Positions 27,201-38,092 of a DNA stretch of 64,000 nucleotides are shown here, piece by piece. Within the stretch, counting starts at the first letter, position 1. Each line of letters starts with the position of its first letter. The stretch spans positions 117,073,966 through 117,137,965 of the forward strand of contig CM039462.1 of assembly GCA_022414725.1 (NCBI GenBank), read 5' to 3'. A program made the position numbers and the translations under genes. The notes under the pieces were generated by a model. That model had not been told where the DNA came from. It was given only the letters and a program-made list of their open reading frames with translations, and did no database searches. The DNA is from Microglena sp. YARC (lineage: Eukaryota; Chlorophyta; Chlorophyceae; Chlamydomonadales; Chlamydomonadaceae).

Positions 27201-29565
27201 CCTAAAGCTTCGTCTACTAGGTATCTCAAGCGCTGACATTGAAGCAGCGGGATGAGAGGAGGAGAATGGGGTTATGAGGAGGAAGGGGAAGTGGTGGGGC
27301 TCGAAGAAGGGAATTCAGGAGAGAAGCTGCTTCTGAAGTTACTAAAGGATGGGGTCTGAGTTGGGGGTAGGGGGGGGGGGGTGGCTCCCCAAATTAACTT
27401 GAAGAGAATAGCCTGCCCCCCCGCGTAGGCTTGACCTCTTTGCTGACCTCTGGAGGGGCAGAGTAGCGGATCTAGACGCATGAGGTCTGAAAACACTCCA
27501 AAACGGGCGACTGAGCAGCTCCGCTCCATAAAGGCCGCGACACAATTGCAGTCGCTCCAGCCCGATTGGCCGAAGCAGACTCTCGCAGCAAAGGGCTAGA
27601 GAGCCGGCCGCGAGAGCAGACCATTGCACTAGGGCGAAAAAAGAGACCTCCAGCTTCAATTGTTCGCCTTACAAGCTTCGTCTTACTAGGTATCTCAGCA
27701 GTGAACATGGAAGCGAGCAGGGATGAGAGGGAGGAGATGGAGGATTCTGGAGGGAAGGAGGAAAAAGTGGGGGGGCGGAAGAAGCGAATTCAGGAGAGAC
27801 GCTGCTCTGAATACTAAGGATGCCGGGTCGCGGTGGGTCACCAAACAATTACAACTTGAGAGAATAGCCTGCCCCCTCCCATAAGGCTGACCTCTTATCT
27901 GGAACCCTTCTGGGAGGAGAGGTTAAGCGCGTATAAGACCGGCATTGAGTATGTAACACCTCAAACGGGGCATGAGCCAGCGAAATCTGCAGTCCCGCTC
28001 CGCATTGGCGAAAGCAGCTTCGCAGCCAAAGTTTAACGACAGGACGGGCCGGATACGCAGATGAGAGGGAAAAAAGGACCTTCCAGCTCAATTGTCGCCT
28101 TAAAGCTTCGCATCTATAGAATCTTCAGATGACATGAAGGCAGCCAGGGATGAGAGGAAGGAGGATTTCTGAAGTGGAAGCACGGTGGGTGGGGCTCGGA
28201 AGAAGGGAATCCAGGAAGAGAGCCTGCTTCTGAAGTACTAAGGATGGGGGTCGGGTCGAGTCCCAAATTAACTTGAAGAGGAATAGCCTGCTCCCCCTCC
28301 AGTAGGCTGACCTCTTATGCTGACCTCTGGAGGGGGCAGAGTAGCGGATTAGACAGCATGAGCGTCTGTAACACTCCAAAATACGGGGCACTGAGCCCAG
28401 CTCCCATAGCCGCGCGAAATTGGCAGTCGCTCCGGCCGAATTGGCCGAAGCAGCTTCGCCAGCAAAGTTAGAAGGCGGCCGGAGAGCAGACATTGCTAGG
28501 GCGAAAAAAGGGACCTCCAGCTCCAATTGTTCGCCTTAAAGCTTCGTCTACTAGTATCTCAGCAGCTGACATGAAGGAGGGCCAGGGAAATGAGAGGGAG
28601 GAGATGGAGGATTCTGAGAGGAAAGGAGGAAGTGGGTGGGGCCCTCGGAAGAAGGGATCAGGAGAGAGCTGCTTTCTGAAGTACTAAAGGATGGGGTCGG
28701 GTGGTCCCAAATTAACTTGAAGAGAATAGGCCCTGCCCCCCTCCAGTAGGCTGACCTCTCTTTATGCGCTGACCTCTGGAGGGGGCAGAGTAGCGGATTA
28801 GACGCGCATGAGCGTCTGTAACACTCAAATGGGGCACTGAGCAGCTCCGCATAGCCCCGCGAAATTTGCAGTCGCTCCGGCCGAATTGGCCGAAGCAGCT
28901 TCGCAGCAAAGTAGAAGGCGGGCCGGAGAGCAGACATTGCTAGGGCGAAAAAAGGACCTCCAGCTCCAATTGTCGCCTTAAAGCTTCGTCTACTAGGTAA
29001 TCTCAGCAAAGCTGACATGAAGGTAGCATGTGGAGAGAGGGAGGAGATGGAGGATTCTGAGAGGAAGGAGGGAAGTGGGGTTGGGGCTCGGAAGAAGGGA
29101 ATCAGGAAGAGCTGCTTCTGAAGTACTTAAGGATGGGTCGGGTGGTCCCCAAATTAACTTGAAGAAGAAAGCCTGCCCCCCTCCAGTAGGTGAGGCTTGC
29201 CTCCTATGCCTGAACCTCTGGACTGGAGGGGGCAGATGTAGCGGATTAACCGCAGCGTCTGTAACACTCAAGAGATGGGGCAGCTGAAGCAGCTTCCCAT
29301 AGCCGCGAAATTGCAGTTTGTGCCTGCTCCGGCCGATTGGCCGAAGCTCGCTTCAGCAGCAAAGTTTGAAGGCGGCGGCCCGGAAGAGACATGCTAGCAG
29401 GGCGAAAAAAGGACCTTCCAGGTCGCCTTTACAAGCTTCGCTACTAGGTATCTCAGCAATCTCAGCAGCCTGAACATGAAGGAGCCAGGGATGAGAGGGA
29501 GAGATGGAGGATTCTGAGAGGAAGGAGGAAAAAATGGGGGGGGGGTGGCGCTCGGAAGATTGATG
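21273..29565. repeat. about 440-bp satellite array, roughly 18-19 units
   Basis: A second tandem array. The landmark TCTGGAGGGGGC recurs near 21711, 22221, 22681, 23115, 23537, 23979, 24416, 24844, 25283, 25713 (degenerate), 26131, 26562, 27010, 27447, 27905, 28325, 28775 and 29215, giving a mean spacing near 440 bp (range about 418-510). Each unit carries a GCTCCGGCCGAATTGGCCGA block, a GCTTCGTCTACTAGGTATC block and a purine-rich GGAGGAGATGGAGGATTC block. Most length differences are one-base indels. Repeating antisense peptides up to about 155 aa arise from the unit, are interrupted differently in every copy, and are not called as genes. The array stops at a ragged G-rich stretch near 29565. 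A 38-bp piece of the same unit reappears at 58859. Confidence 0.96.
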
Positions 29566-29707
29566 AGGGATGTCCACAGAAGAACGGGAGCGTAACAGGC
29601 TTCAATGGTATCACACTTGCCTGTCCGGAGGAAGGCGGCACGGGTGGTCCCGAGGAAATTCTTGACCGGTAAGAGCCTGCCAGGGTGACCTCCTCCAGAT
29701 TAGTTCC
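29566..29707. other. unassigned spacer between satellite and LINE debris
   Basis: About 140 bp that match neither the satellite unit nor any LINE copy in the window as far as can be seen by eye. No reading frame of note. Confidence 0.4.
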
Positions 29708-30108
29708 TCGTTCCCGCTTCTTCCTCCTCGTGACGACATCACCCTTGTGGCCCAGAAGTAAGGGGAACCCCCCTACTCCTCTACCCTACGCTTGTGCAGT
29801 CCTTCCTGCGTATAAGCAGCTTTGGGCGCGATAGTATGGCAGGTCCCTTCGTTCCCGGGCTGACAGAGCAGGGATTGGACCATTTCTGAAGCCCCTTCAC
29901 GCACAAGGCTATGCCTGCCTGCCGCTTGGCTCACGCTCACCAAGCCATCGCAGGGACTGGAATGCGCACCCAGGACGGATCTTTGACACCCGGGCAATGA
30001 CGGCCGTCTGTTCAAAATTGTGGCGTGGGCCTAGATTGCTCTCTCACAGTGGCTTCCTTTGCAAGCTTATGGCCGACCGCCCACCCCCCCGGTCTTTTTG
30101 CACCATGA
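29708..30108 (+). pseudogene. LINE family A ORF2 C-terminal fragment
   Basis: This segment aligns by eye with the sense LINE at about 55505-55860, from the GACGACATCACCC landmark to TTTTGCACCATGA. It encodes the region after the zf-RVT-like motif (a Leu/Trp-rich stretch ending near HHDW), but many one-base insertions break the frame. It is cut on the left by unassigned sequence and on the right, immediately after CACCATGA, by the poly(T) end of the antisense LINE that starts at 30109. It is therefore older than that insertion. Non-functional. Confidence 0.75.
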
Positions 30109-30745
30109 ATTTTTTTTTTTTTTTACAAAGGGGGGAAACAGGAATAGGCGCAACTGATAAAACCCAGCCCTTTGTGAACCAAGGAGAAAAAGACCAAAGA
30201 AAAAGACAAGAACGGCTAAGGGACAGCAAAGCCGACGGACACCACCCTGGGCGACGTAAGGGACACTAAGGAGGACGGGAACAGAAAGAACAAACAAACC
30301 GGAGAGGACAGCAAGGAAGAAGCCGAAAAACAGGAAAGCCCAAGAGAAGGGGCTAGGACCACTAAGAAAAAAAGACCTAGGGAAGGGGGGGGGCCAAAAC
30401 ATTGGCAACCTCTAACAGTCACCGGATCAGAAGAACTGAAAGAGGAGATGCAAACTTAAGGAGGACTAAAAGGAAAACTATGCAAAAAACTAAGAGAAAA
30501 AAGGGGGGGAGGGTGGGGGGGGGGTGGGGGGGGGGGGGGACTAAGGAAGCAACTGGGGGGGAAACTAAGGAGGCAACTAAGGGTGGAAACTGAACTAGGG
30601 GAAGCAAAACTAAGGAGAAACTGCACAAAACAAGCCAAAAGCAGGGAGGCAAACCAGAAAGAAGAAAGACAACTGGAAGCAAGCGAAAACCTAAAAGACT
30701 GGTACTGGGTAGGTAAAACAACAGGAATGAAGACAGAGACAGTAT
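30109..30745 (-). other. 3' UTR and poly(A) tail of LINE A copy 1
   Basis: A poly(T) run at 30109-30124 (the poly(A) tail on the minus strand) follows the family A terminus CCCCCCTTTGT. The UTR runs on to about 30745, with several ACTAAGGAGGCA-type short repeats and a long G run near 30497-30539. The same UTR is joined to ORF2 in copies 2 and 3, so this 3' end belongs to the coding LINE. Short 5'-truncated copies of it are scattered through the window. Confidence 0.85.
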
Positions 30746-32653
30746 CAAGATCTAGATCTTGATCTGGATCTTAGCGCAGATCTGGACCTTGATCTTGTCC
30801 AGATCTAGCCCAGATCTGGAACGTTGTCGAGTACTGTGTCCAAATCTGAGAACCTGATCCTGATCTGGGGCAGGTCTTGATCTTGGGCTTGGGCTCGATC
30901 TAGGTCAGGGTCAAGATCAGGGCCTAGAGCTGGGGCTTGGGCTGGACCTCAGTGTCAGGGTCTAGGATCAGGGCTAGAGCTCGGGAATGGGCTGGGTCTG
31001 GGTCAGGGTCTAGAGGCAAGGTCTTAGATCCCGGGTAATGGGCTGGAATCTGGGGAGGGTCCTAGATCAGGGTCTAGAAACTAGGGCTTGGGTCTGGGTC
31101 TGGGATTGGGTCTGGGATTGTAGGAGCGGCTGGGGCCATCATGGATTGTCATTTTCCATGGTGCGGGTAATCAGGCTCCCTGGTCAACACGGGAGTGACC
31201 CCAATCATGGTGCAAAAGATTTCGGGGGGTGGCCCATAAAGCTTGCAAAGGCAAGCCACTTGTGAGAGAGCAATCTAGGCCACGCCACCAATCTTGACAG
31301 AAGGCGCATTCATCAAAGGTGTCCGAAGATTCCGTCTATGTGCGGCATCCAGTCCCTGGCGATGGGCTTGGTGAAGGTGGCCAAGGGCAAGGCAGATAGC
31401 CTTGTGGTGAAGGGGCTCAGAATGGTCCAGTCTGTCAGCCGCATGGACGAACGGACCTGCCATATCGCGCCCAAGGTGGTTATACGCAGGAAGGACCACA
31501 ACCTTAGGGTAGAGGGAGGAGGGGGTTGTCCCGGGCCAAAGGGTGATGTCGTCACCGAGGAGGAAGAAGGGGCAACGAGGAAGGCGCTGCCCACCGGTGA
31601 GGGTCTCCCAAGTGGAAAGGAGCCAGTCCTATGACAGGGGCAGAAATCAGGGCATTTCCAAGAAAGCGTGAGACATTGGTGTCAGCAGTGTGCAGCTGCA
31701 AGCAGTCAGGGCTGGAGCAGACTATGGGAGGGGGGGTCGTCTTGGTTGAACCCGTTGGAGAAGCGTCCTCATAACATAAGCAAGGAACGCATTGCCCAGG
31801 GTGCCATGAAGCAAGCTCCGGCAAGTGATGGTATACAGGACGGATGGAGAGTCTTGTCGAGCAAAGGCGTACCCACACCTGCGAAAAGCCTGCACGTAGA
31901 GGGAGGGAGACATTGAGGTTCGTCTTGTCTTTGAGCAGTTTTCCCTCCGCTGGGCCTGGACGGGAGGGGCGGACTCGTTGTAAAGTCCACCCAAGCGTTT
32001 CTGTGGGGAGGGTCTCAGGGGAGGGGGACTGGAATAGGGGTGACACACAAAGCGCTCTCTCTGTTTGCTGAGGCAAATCCATCGGGATTCAAGACCACGG
32101 AGGCCTCGCAGGTCAGGGTTAGTGCTAGGGTGAGTGTCCAAGGTGGAGGGGGTAGAATGCTGCCCCACAGCCTGGGCCAAGCAGCACGCTTCCTTGGTAT
32201 AACAGTGGCACAAAAATGGTCGGGAACTGGGCCCTTTGTTGCATGATATGTTGGTGAAGAAGGGCCTGCCGTGCTTGGCGCACAGAGAGGTTCAAGAAGG
32301 TTCACCTCAGTATCATCATGGAGGTGGAGACCCCGAAGTTGTTGGGTCCAATTGTAGGGTCCTCCAAAGACCAACCAGCCATGGTTTCCAAGAGCTCTTG
32401 CCTCTTGTGGGGGGGGAGGCCTTGCTGGATCAGCTGCTCCTCAAATTCTGCCCGTAACATGGCCGCTTCTCGAGGTTTCTTGCGTAGGGGTGATGAAGGG
32501 TAGATTGGGGTGTCCCTGGGGGGAAGGGCAGGAAGGGTGAGAGGGTGTAAACCGGCCAGATGGCCAAAACCTCCCAAAGACGGTCCTCTCCAGTGAGGGG
32601 ATCTGGCCCCTCTGCAAGGGGACCAGCAGGGCCACAGCGGGATAAGAGCTTCA
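30746..32653 (-). pseudogene. LINE A copy 1 ORF2, C-terminal part with zinc motif and DP-rich tail
   Basis: Minus-strand frames here encode the end of ORF2. Near 31740-31660 lies a CSSPDC...H...C pattern characteristic of the zf-RVT domain that follows plant LINE reverse transcriptases. It is followed by the LRLWSFLRITTLGAIWQ region and then a hexanucleotide-repeat region (GATCTG/GATCTA, about 30746-31120) coding for Asp, Pro and Leu. The frame breaks many times (longest piece 176 codons, 32082-31552). The part upstream in ORF2 order continues at 32996 after removal of the 342-bp nested insertion. Confidence 0.82.
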
Positions 32654-32995
32654 TTTTTTTTTTTTTTTTTACAAAGGGGGGAACGCCCAGGCAAAAGGCG
32701 CAACTGTATAAAACCTAGTCCTTTGTGACCAAGGAGAAAAGACAAAGAAAAAGACAAGAACGGCTAAGGGGACAGCTAAGGGACGGACACACCACCTGCG
32801 GCGACGCATAAGGGACAAAGCGAGGGACCGGGAACAAAAGACAAACAAACCAGAGAGGCAAGGAAGAAGCCAAAAAACAGGAAGCCCAAGAGAAGGGGCT
32901 AGGACTAACTAAGAAAAAAGACCTATGAAGAGGGGGGGGCCATAACATTGCAACCTCTAACAGTACCGGATCAGAAGACTGAAAGACGGAGATTC
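32654..32995 (-). mobile_element. nested 5'-truncated family A copy with target-site duplication
   Basis: About 342 bp of family A 3' UTR with its poly(A) (poly(T) at 32654-32670), inserted in ORF2 of copy 1. The uninterrupted paralogue near 50285 reads AAGAGCTTCCATTTTGGAGG. Here the left flank AAGAGCTTCATTT (32644-32656) and right flank AAGAGATTCCATTT (32996-33009) repeat the target once each, a duplication of about 13-14 bp with small differences. This is the expected product of target-primed reverse transcription by a LINE. Non-coding. Confidence 0.88.
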
Positions 32996-34442
32996 AAGAG
33001 ATTCCATTTGACAGGTGGAAGTTCTGGAAGGAGGACAGCATCCCGCCAGGGGTCTGGCAGAGAGGAGAGGATGAAGTCAAGGTCATGGACAGCAGCGGGA
33101 GGGAGGTGAGCTTGTTGTTGATGAGCTGAGAGGATGTCCTTGAGACGGTGCCACGATAGTGCTTGTGAGGAGAGAACATGGTTTGAGAGGATGGGCATAG
33201 ACAGAAAAAGAGGGGAGTTGTTGAAGGTGGTTTCCAGAAGGATGGATTGGGGGCACTGCATGGGCGGAGCGATAATTCTACGAATGTTTAGAAGGATGAA
33301 AGCCTCTGCACTTTCCCGGGCCAAGTTGGTGGTGATTGAGGCGATGTCCACAGAGAAGAGGGCGGTAACCAGGGCATGGTATCCACTCGCCTGACCTGGA
33401 GGAAGGCGCACAGCCCGAGAAATCTCGTGACGGTAAAGCTGCTGCCAGGGGTGAGCTGTGTAACTGAAGAGGAGCCATGTGGTCTTGGCTAGCATAGCTG
33501 CCGAGTGGGAAGCAAGATGGGGTACAGCAAGCCCTCCTCGATGAAAAGGAAGGGCGGCGGTCCCGTAGCGGGGGAAGAGGTGTCCTGGAGGTGGTGATTC
33601 CTCCTCCTGCAGGCTAGAGGTTGCAACAAAAGGCATTGAGAGAAGATTGCAACTCCTGGCGGAGAGGCGCTGGTGGTGATGCAAAGTTAGCCTGGAAGAT
33701 TAACTTGGAAGCCAAGCATTGCATGGCAACATGCGCCCTTCAAATAACATTGAGATTTTCGTGAGAGCGCACAGAGCTGCTGGCACGTGAGATGCTTTGG
33801 GGTATGTGCTGGTAGGCCTGCAGCCTTGCATAAGGGCAGTGTCCTGCACCGAACGGCACGCCAGCAATCTGTGAGGTGTGGTCTGGGGGATGGAGGTTGT
33901 AGCCAGTCAAGGTGAATGGGTGCCAAGGGCATATGGTCCCAGGTCTGCAGGGAGGGTATGTCTGAGGGAAGTTCAAGAAGCAGAAGACGGTCTTGGGAAC
34001 AGACTGGGCGGGTTAAGCCAGCCGAATTGGCCTACGACGTATGTCTCCTTGATGATAGGCCCATTCTGGGCTGGGTTTGAGGACAAAGTGCTTGCCATCG
34101 TCAGCAATCGATAGGGTGGCAGGGCTAACTCCCTGAGGGAAGACGAGAAGGATTGCAGAGATTTCCACAAGATCTCAAGTTGGGTTATTGTAGGTGATGA
34201 AGGGCAGGAAGATGATGACCCATTGATTACAGCTCAAACTGCCCACCCTGAGGGAATCCGGAAGTGTTGGGGAAGGAGGTAGTGAAGAAACCGTTGAGAC
34301 GCACTCGCGTAGAGCTGCCATTCATGAGGATATCGCACCAGCGTGTGATGCCTGCACTATTGAATCCCATGGCTGACATTGTCTTGAGGAGCCATCCCTG
34401 TTGTAAGAATCATAAGCTTAGTGAGGTCAGAGTGAAGCAACC

Positions 34443-34475
<33 letters not shown>

Positions 34476-34878
34476 GCCTGTAAGCCAGCTCTTTCAAGCG
34501 CGCAGCCAAGCCTAGGTGATAGCGGATGTTTTGTCACTGATGTCTCATACCACGGAGGAAAGCTGATTGAGTGACGTCGATGAGATTATTCCAGTGGGCG
34601 TTGCAGTCCGGTGAGCCATGATCAAAATGATCAGCTTAAGGTCGCAATTGAGAAGGGTGATAGGACGGTAACCTGCGAGGGAGTCTTGGGGCTGACCAGT
34701 CTTGTGAAGAAGGCAGATGGTTCCCTGAAGGAGGAGTGCTAGGGGCCGTATTAAATTGATCTGGAAGGGCAAAGTTGAAAACCTTTTGAAGGATCGGGGA
34801 CAGTTCTGCATGGAACGCATTGTAGACTTCAAAGGGAAGTCCGTCATAACCTGGGCTTGAGCCTCGTCCATCTCCTCT
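32996..34878 (-). pseudogene. LINE A copy 1 ORF2, reverse transcriptase region
   Basis: Read on the minus strand, successive frames give recognisable RT blocks. A GYDGLPFEVY motif (about 34855-34825) is the counterpart of the GPDGLPxEFY signature. Next come RPITLLNCDLKLI (about 34660-34620), a degenerate GFPQGG block (about 34225, usually GxRQGxPLSP) and an IAGVPFG block (about 33865, usually YLGxP). The thumb follows with RGGLAVPHLASHSAAMLAKT (about 33540-33480), the conserved GGLGVxxL/LLAK region of plant LINEs. A YADD catalytic box was not found in frame. Frameshifts separate the blocks, and 34448-34475 is a pure A run. The longest intact piece is 237 codons (33684-32971). Dead copy. Confidence 0.82.
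34448..34475 (+). repeat. 28-A run inside LINE RT
   Basis: Twenty-eight consecutive A interrupt the RT coding region of copy 1. It may be an insertion consisting only of a poly(A) tail, as at 54757-54777, or an expanded A tract. No second copy of this part is present in the window to show the empty site. Confidence 0.6.
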
Positions 34879-34883
34879 GATGT

Positions 34884-36149
34884 TTGTTTTTTTTTTTTTT
34901 TTTTTTTACATAGGGAGGAACCAGGAAAGGGAACATCTGATAAAAACCTAGCCCTATGTGACCGAGGAAGAAAAACCAAAGTAGAAGATTAGAGGACATG
35001 ACCAAAAGTCCGCTAAAGACAAAAGATGGCCGAAGACAAAGACGAATAAGACTAGGGGACAGAAGACGAGGACACAAACTAATTACTAGGAGGACAAAGG
35101 ACAAAGGGCCTTCCGAGCACCACCCCCACCTCCAAGCAACACTGTTTTTCCCCCAACCAATAAAACACCAACTGTAACCTCCAAGAGCAAACACACAGAA
35201 AAAGAAGGAAAGGCATGCACCCGAAAGGTCTTGCTGATCTAAGATTAAAACACTGCGAGAAGGGCATCACTCCTGTAACAGGCCAGTGCATCAGGGCATC
35301 ACTCCTTTAGCAAACCAGCAACATACTCTGGAAGCAGCACTAGTAGAACATGTCGCTAGGTCACCCATGCAGATCAGCAAGCTCTGCAAAGACGACCAGA
35401 GCGCGGCATGCAAACAAAAAAAAGGACAGGGCCAAAGCTAACACTAAACAAGGTAACTAAAAAAAAAATCGAAAGAAGCACAATCAAACTTCTAAGAAAA
35501 ACGTCCTGGACGGTGTAGGGTAGAACCCCCACAAAGATCCACTGACCAGCAAGGAAAAAAACCTTAAAGGCGCACTAAAGCAGCTAGCAAATAAACCGGT
35601 AGCCTGTGCATCACTCCATTAGCATGTCAGCGCAGTCTATCAGCAGCCTAGTATCAAGCCACTAGTCGCCGATGCAAATCTGCAAAGCTCTGCAAAGACA
35701 ACCAAACGCGGCATGTCTACGGTTTCAAAGGTAGCGGTAACAAGGTAACAAAAAACTATGTAGCTTCTCGAAGTAAGCCTCCTGAACCTGCAGACGCAAG
35801 ATACAACACGGTACAGGGCATCACTCCTATAACAGTCCAGTGCATCAGGGCCATCACTCCATCAGCAGACCGGCGTGCCAGCTCAGCTGTCAAGTAGCAT
35901 GCCACTTCTTCTCCAATGCAGACCAGCAAGCTCTGTAAGGAAGAAGACCAAAGCAGGGCATGCTACTGATAAACGGGTCCGGGAAAAAGCAAACAAAAAC
36001 AGTCATCAGGGCAGGAGCAGCAGATCCACCCCCAAAAACTACTATCCAGCCCTCTAGGCAGCAAAAAATGCTAAGACAAACTGTATCGCTATGGTGTTTC
36101 CAACCAATGTCACACTCCAGGGATTGGCAAGTCTCTAATTAGAGATCAA
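34884..36149 (-). mobile_element. family B non-coding retroelement, about 1.27 kb
   Basis: Poly(T) at 34887-34907 then TACATAGGGAGGAACCAGGA marks a poly(A)-tailed element on the minus strand. It contains imperfect repeats of about 290 bp built around GCATCACTCC, CCAGTGCATCAGGGC and AGCAAGCTCTGCAAAGAC, and no long reading frame. It interrupts ORF2 between the linker and RT: GATGT is present on both sides (34879-34883 and 36150-36154). Fusing the flanks restores an in-frame GLITSEEMDEAQAQ reading, which confirms the borders. Its last 60 nt resemble the family A 3' end at most positions, suggesting it is mobilised by the LINE A machinery (inference). Other copies: 47769, 52215 and 52738-53979. 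Confidence 0.8.
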
Positions 36150-36589
36150 GATGTGATCAGGCCATCGCCATTGACACCTTCTGCAAGGGCTGCATAACTA
36201 GGGGGGATGGGACGAGGGATGTAAGCAGAAGATCCTGGCTAGCCTGGTTGATGTGAGGGTTTGGACGGTACAGTCCAAAGGAGGAATCAGCACTATAAAA
36301 GTCCCGAGCATCACTCCCAGTCCTATGTTGACTCCTATCATGAAGAGAGGTCAGCCACATAAAGGGTGATGCTGGGGTGGCTCTGGAGGCTGGATAAGCT
36401 TGATGTGGACCTGGGGTTAGGGGAACGGGAAAGTGGTGGAAGTAGAAGGAAGATGAATCCCCAAAAGTGTGCTCAGAGGATAGGTAGAGCTGTTGAGCAT
36501 TAGAGCAAGGAGTTGCTGCCAAGCAAGTGTTGCTGGCTAATGCCTTAGCCTTTGGCTATGTTGAGGCGTGCCAGAAAGAAATTGCACCG

Positions 36590-36691
36590 TTCATGTCTTT
36601 TTTCTTTGGTCTTTTCTCCTTGGTCACAAAGGGCTAGGTTTTTATCAGTTGCGTCCTTTTCCTGGTTCCCCCCTTTGTAAAAAAAAAAAAA
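36590..36691 (+). mobile_element. 5'-truncated family A tip with poly(A), sense
   Basis: The last roughly 90 nt of family A plus 13 A (36679-36691), inserted in the endonuclease/linker coding region. The empty site is seen at about 58925 (ATTGCATCGGGGGAG). Any duplication is very short (CG). Confidence 0.85.
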
Positions 36692-36833
36692 CGGGGGAGA
36701 AATGCACATGTGAAATTCCTTCCGGGCGTCGTCCTCTGCTAAGCGGGCGGCAACGCTGGCTGGCACGGCGATGCTTCTTGTAAATAGCCCAACTGCTGGT
36801 GCAAATAACCTCCTTCATGTTGTCCCATTTTGT

Positions 36834-36980
36834 AAAAAAAAAAAAAAAAAAATTCAACAAAGGGGGGAACCAGGAAAAGGCGCAACATGATAAAAACTAG
36901 CCCTTTGTGACCAAGGAGAAAAGACCAAAGAAAAAGACAAGAACGGCTAAGGGACAGCTAAGGGACGGACACCACCTGGG
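36834..36980 (-). mobile_element. 5'-truncated family A fragment, antisense, with odd A-rich left end
   Basis: Inserted at TGTCCCATTTTGT in the endonuclease/linker; the empty site is at about 59060. The 3' UTR part is antisense, yet the left junction has about 20 A followed by TTCAAC instead of the expected poly(T). This suggests two events at one place or a rearranged end. The right junction uses GCGAYGT microhomology. Confidence 0.7.
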
Positions 36981-37150
36981 CGATGTCTGAATCGGGTAAG
37001 AGGTTTAGGAGGAGGGATTGCGAAGCGATGATGTTCTTGAGCTCATCACAAGCTTCCTGGAAATGTTGAGGAGGAGGAGGGGGAACCCTTGCAGCCCTTG
37101 GCGCCTTGGGTGGAGCGTGGCCTAGGAAGGAGAGGGTTATAGACACAGGG

Positions 37151-37179
37151 CTTTCACAACTAAAAAAAAAAAAAAAAAA
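37151..37179 (+). mobile_element. family C tip: 10 nt plus poly(A)
   Basis: CTTTCACAACT followed by about 18 A interrupts the sequence that reads ACACAGGGCGGTGG in the copy at 59231. The first bases are the exact 3' end of family C (compare 45864 and 56327, antisense), so this is an extremely 5'-truncated retro-insertion. Confidence 0.75.
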
Positions 37180-37578
37180 GGCGGTGGTCAGAGATAAAGC
37201 CAGAGGTAGGGAGAATGGAGGAAATGGCTGTGAAGAGAGCTAGGAGGAAATGGCTGTGAAGCGAGCCAGCGGTCAAGCCTACCGCCCGATGAGGCTGGGA
37301 TGCTCCAATGTGTGAAGTCTTTTGCAGGCGGGTGCTCATTCCGCCAGATGTCTTGAAGGCTGTAGGTATTCATGATGTCTGCAAGGGGAGGTGCCCCCTG
37401 CATGCGAATCATGGGGTCAATATTGAGTATGTCAGGAGGGTAGACTGCATCGAGGGGGTCAAGAATGCAGTTGAAGTCACCAACAACGAGAAGGAGGCGT
37501 CTGTTAGTGGGAAGGTTTGGACGCACGCAGTTGAAAAAGAAGTCTTCTCTGTCAGCAGCTTGGGCCGTCGGTATTTAG

Positions 37579-37760
37579 GCAGACCTTTGAAACCGTTTGA
37601 ATCAACTGGTTTGAATCAATGAACCCCTATCAAGCGGTTTTCCCCTTGAATCAGGGTACCTTGAAAACAGTTTGAATCAGTGATTCAATTCAAGCAGCTT
37701 ATTCATTGAATCAGACGGAAGTCAATCAAGACAATATCAAACGGAATTCAAGGTGGTCGA
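37579..37760. repeat. left subterminal TTTGAATCA repeat region of the TIR element
   Basis: Within about 180 bp the motif TTTGAATCA/TTGAATCA occurs several times, together with its inverted form TGATTCAA and variants CAAGCGG and TCAATCAAG. The same motif family is found at the right end (44541-44835). Clustered short motifs next to the TIR are typical binding sites for transposases of several cut-and-paste families; no binding data are implied. Confidence 0.65.
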
Positions 37761-37971
37761 AGATATTGCACTTCGAAATGTAGCTAAGCTCCCATATGTA
37801 GGCTGCCGAGAGGTAGGAAGCTTTGAATCCGAGGCGGGCGAGCGCCTAGCGATAACCGGCACAAATCCGTACCTTGTAGTACATTAGTTGTGCTTTCATT
37901 GGCTAGACAAAAATCTAGGGTGGGGTGTAGGTGCTAGCAAGATGATGGCTGTAATCTCAAGTGTCACAACT

Positions 37972-38092
37972 GGCTATGTAACCAAGTTGAAGTCTGGCTA
38001 TGTAACCAAGTTGAAGTCTGGCTACGTAACCAAGTTGAAGTCTGGCTATGTAACCAAGTTGAAGTCTGGCTATGTAACCAAAGTTGAAGTTG
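37972..38092 (+). repeat. 24-bp tandem repeat, 5 units
   Basis: Five copies of a 24-bp unit with landmarks CTATGTAACC and AAGTTGAAGTCTGG. Because 24 is 3 x 8 it stays in frame inside a 146-codon open frame (37888-38328, plus strand), giving five SGYVTKLK-type octapeptides. Units differ by single bases (TATGTA/TACGTA). No family match is recognised for the frame. Confidence 0.9.

Larger units (their letters stand above)
36155..37566 (-). pseudogene. LINE A copy 1 ORF2, C-terminal half of endonuclease and linker
   Basis: The minus-strand frame 37526-37188 gives the second half of an endonuclease/exonuclease/phosphatase-fold domain: VVGDFNCILDPLDA (metal-site Asp/Asn) and GGRLDRWLAS. The SDHRP end is displaced by a C-family tip at 37151. 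The frame continues past 36700 into a linker with FYSADSSFGLY and LLLTSLVPSP, the usual spacer before RT. Two family A fragments interrupt it. At 37566 it is cut by the TIR element; the N-terminal half resumes at 44848. The comparison copy is 58897-59989. Confidence 0.85.

Noticed and set aside
21360..29290. Satellite-encoded antisense proteins in the 440-bp array
   Set aside because: Peptides repeat with the unit and are broken differently in each copy; no selection for frame.
30419..30748. Leu/Pro/Ser-rich frames in the family A 3' UTR (also 57873-58404)
   Set aside because: They follow base composition and G or C runs, lie downstream of the ORF2 stop, and are not conserved in frame between copies.
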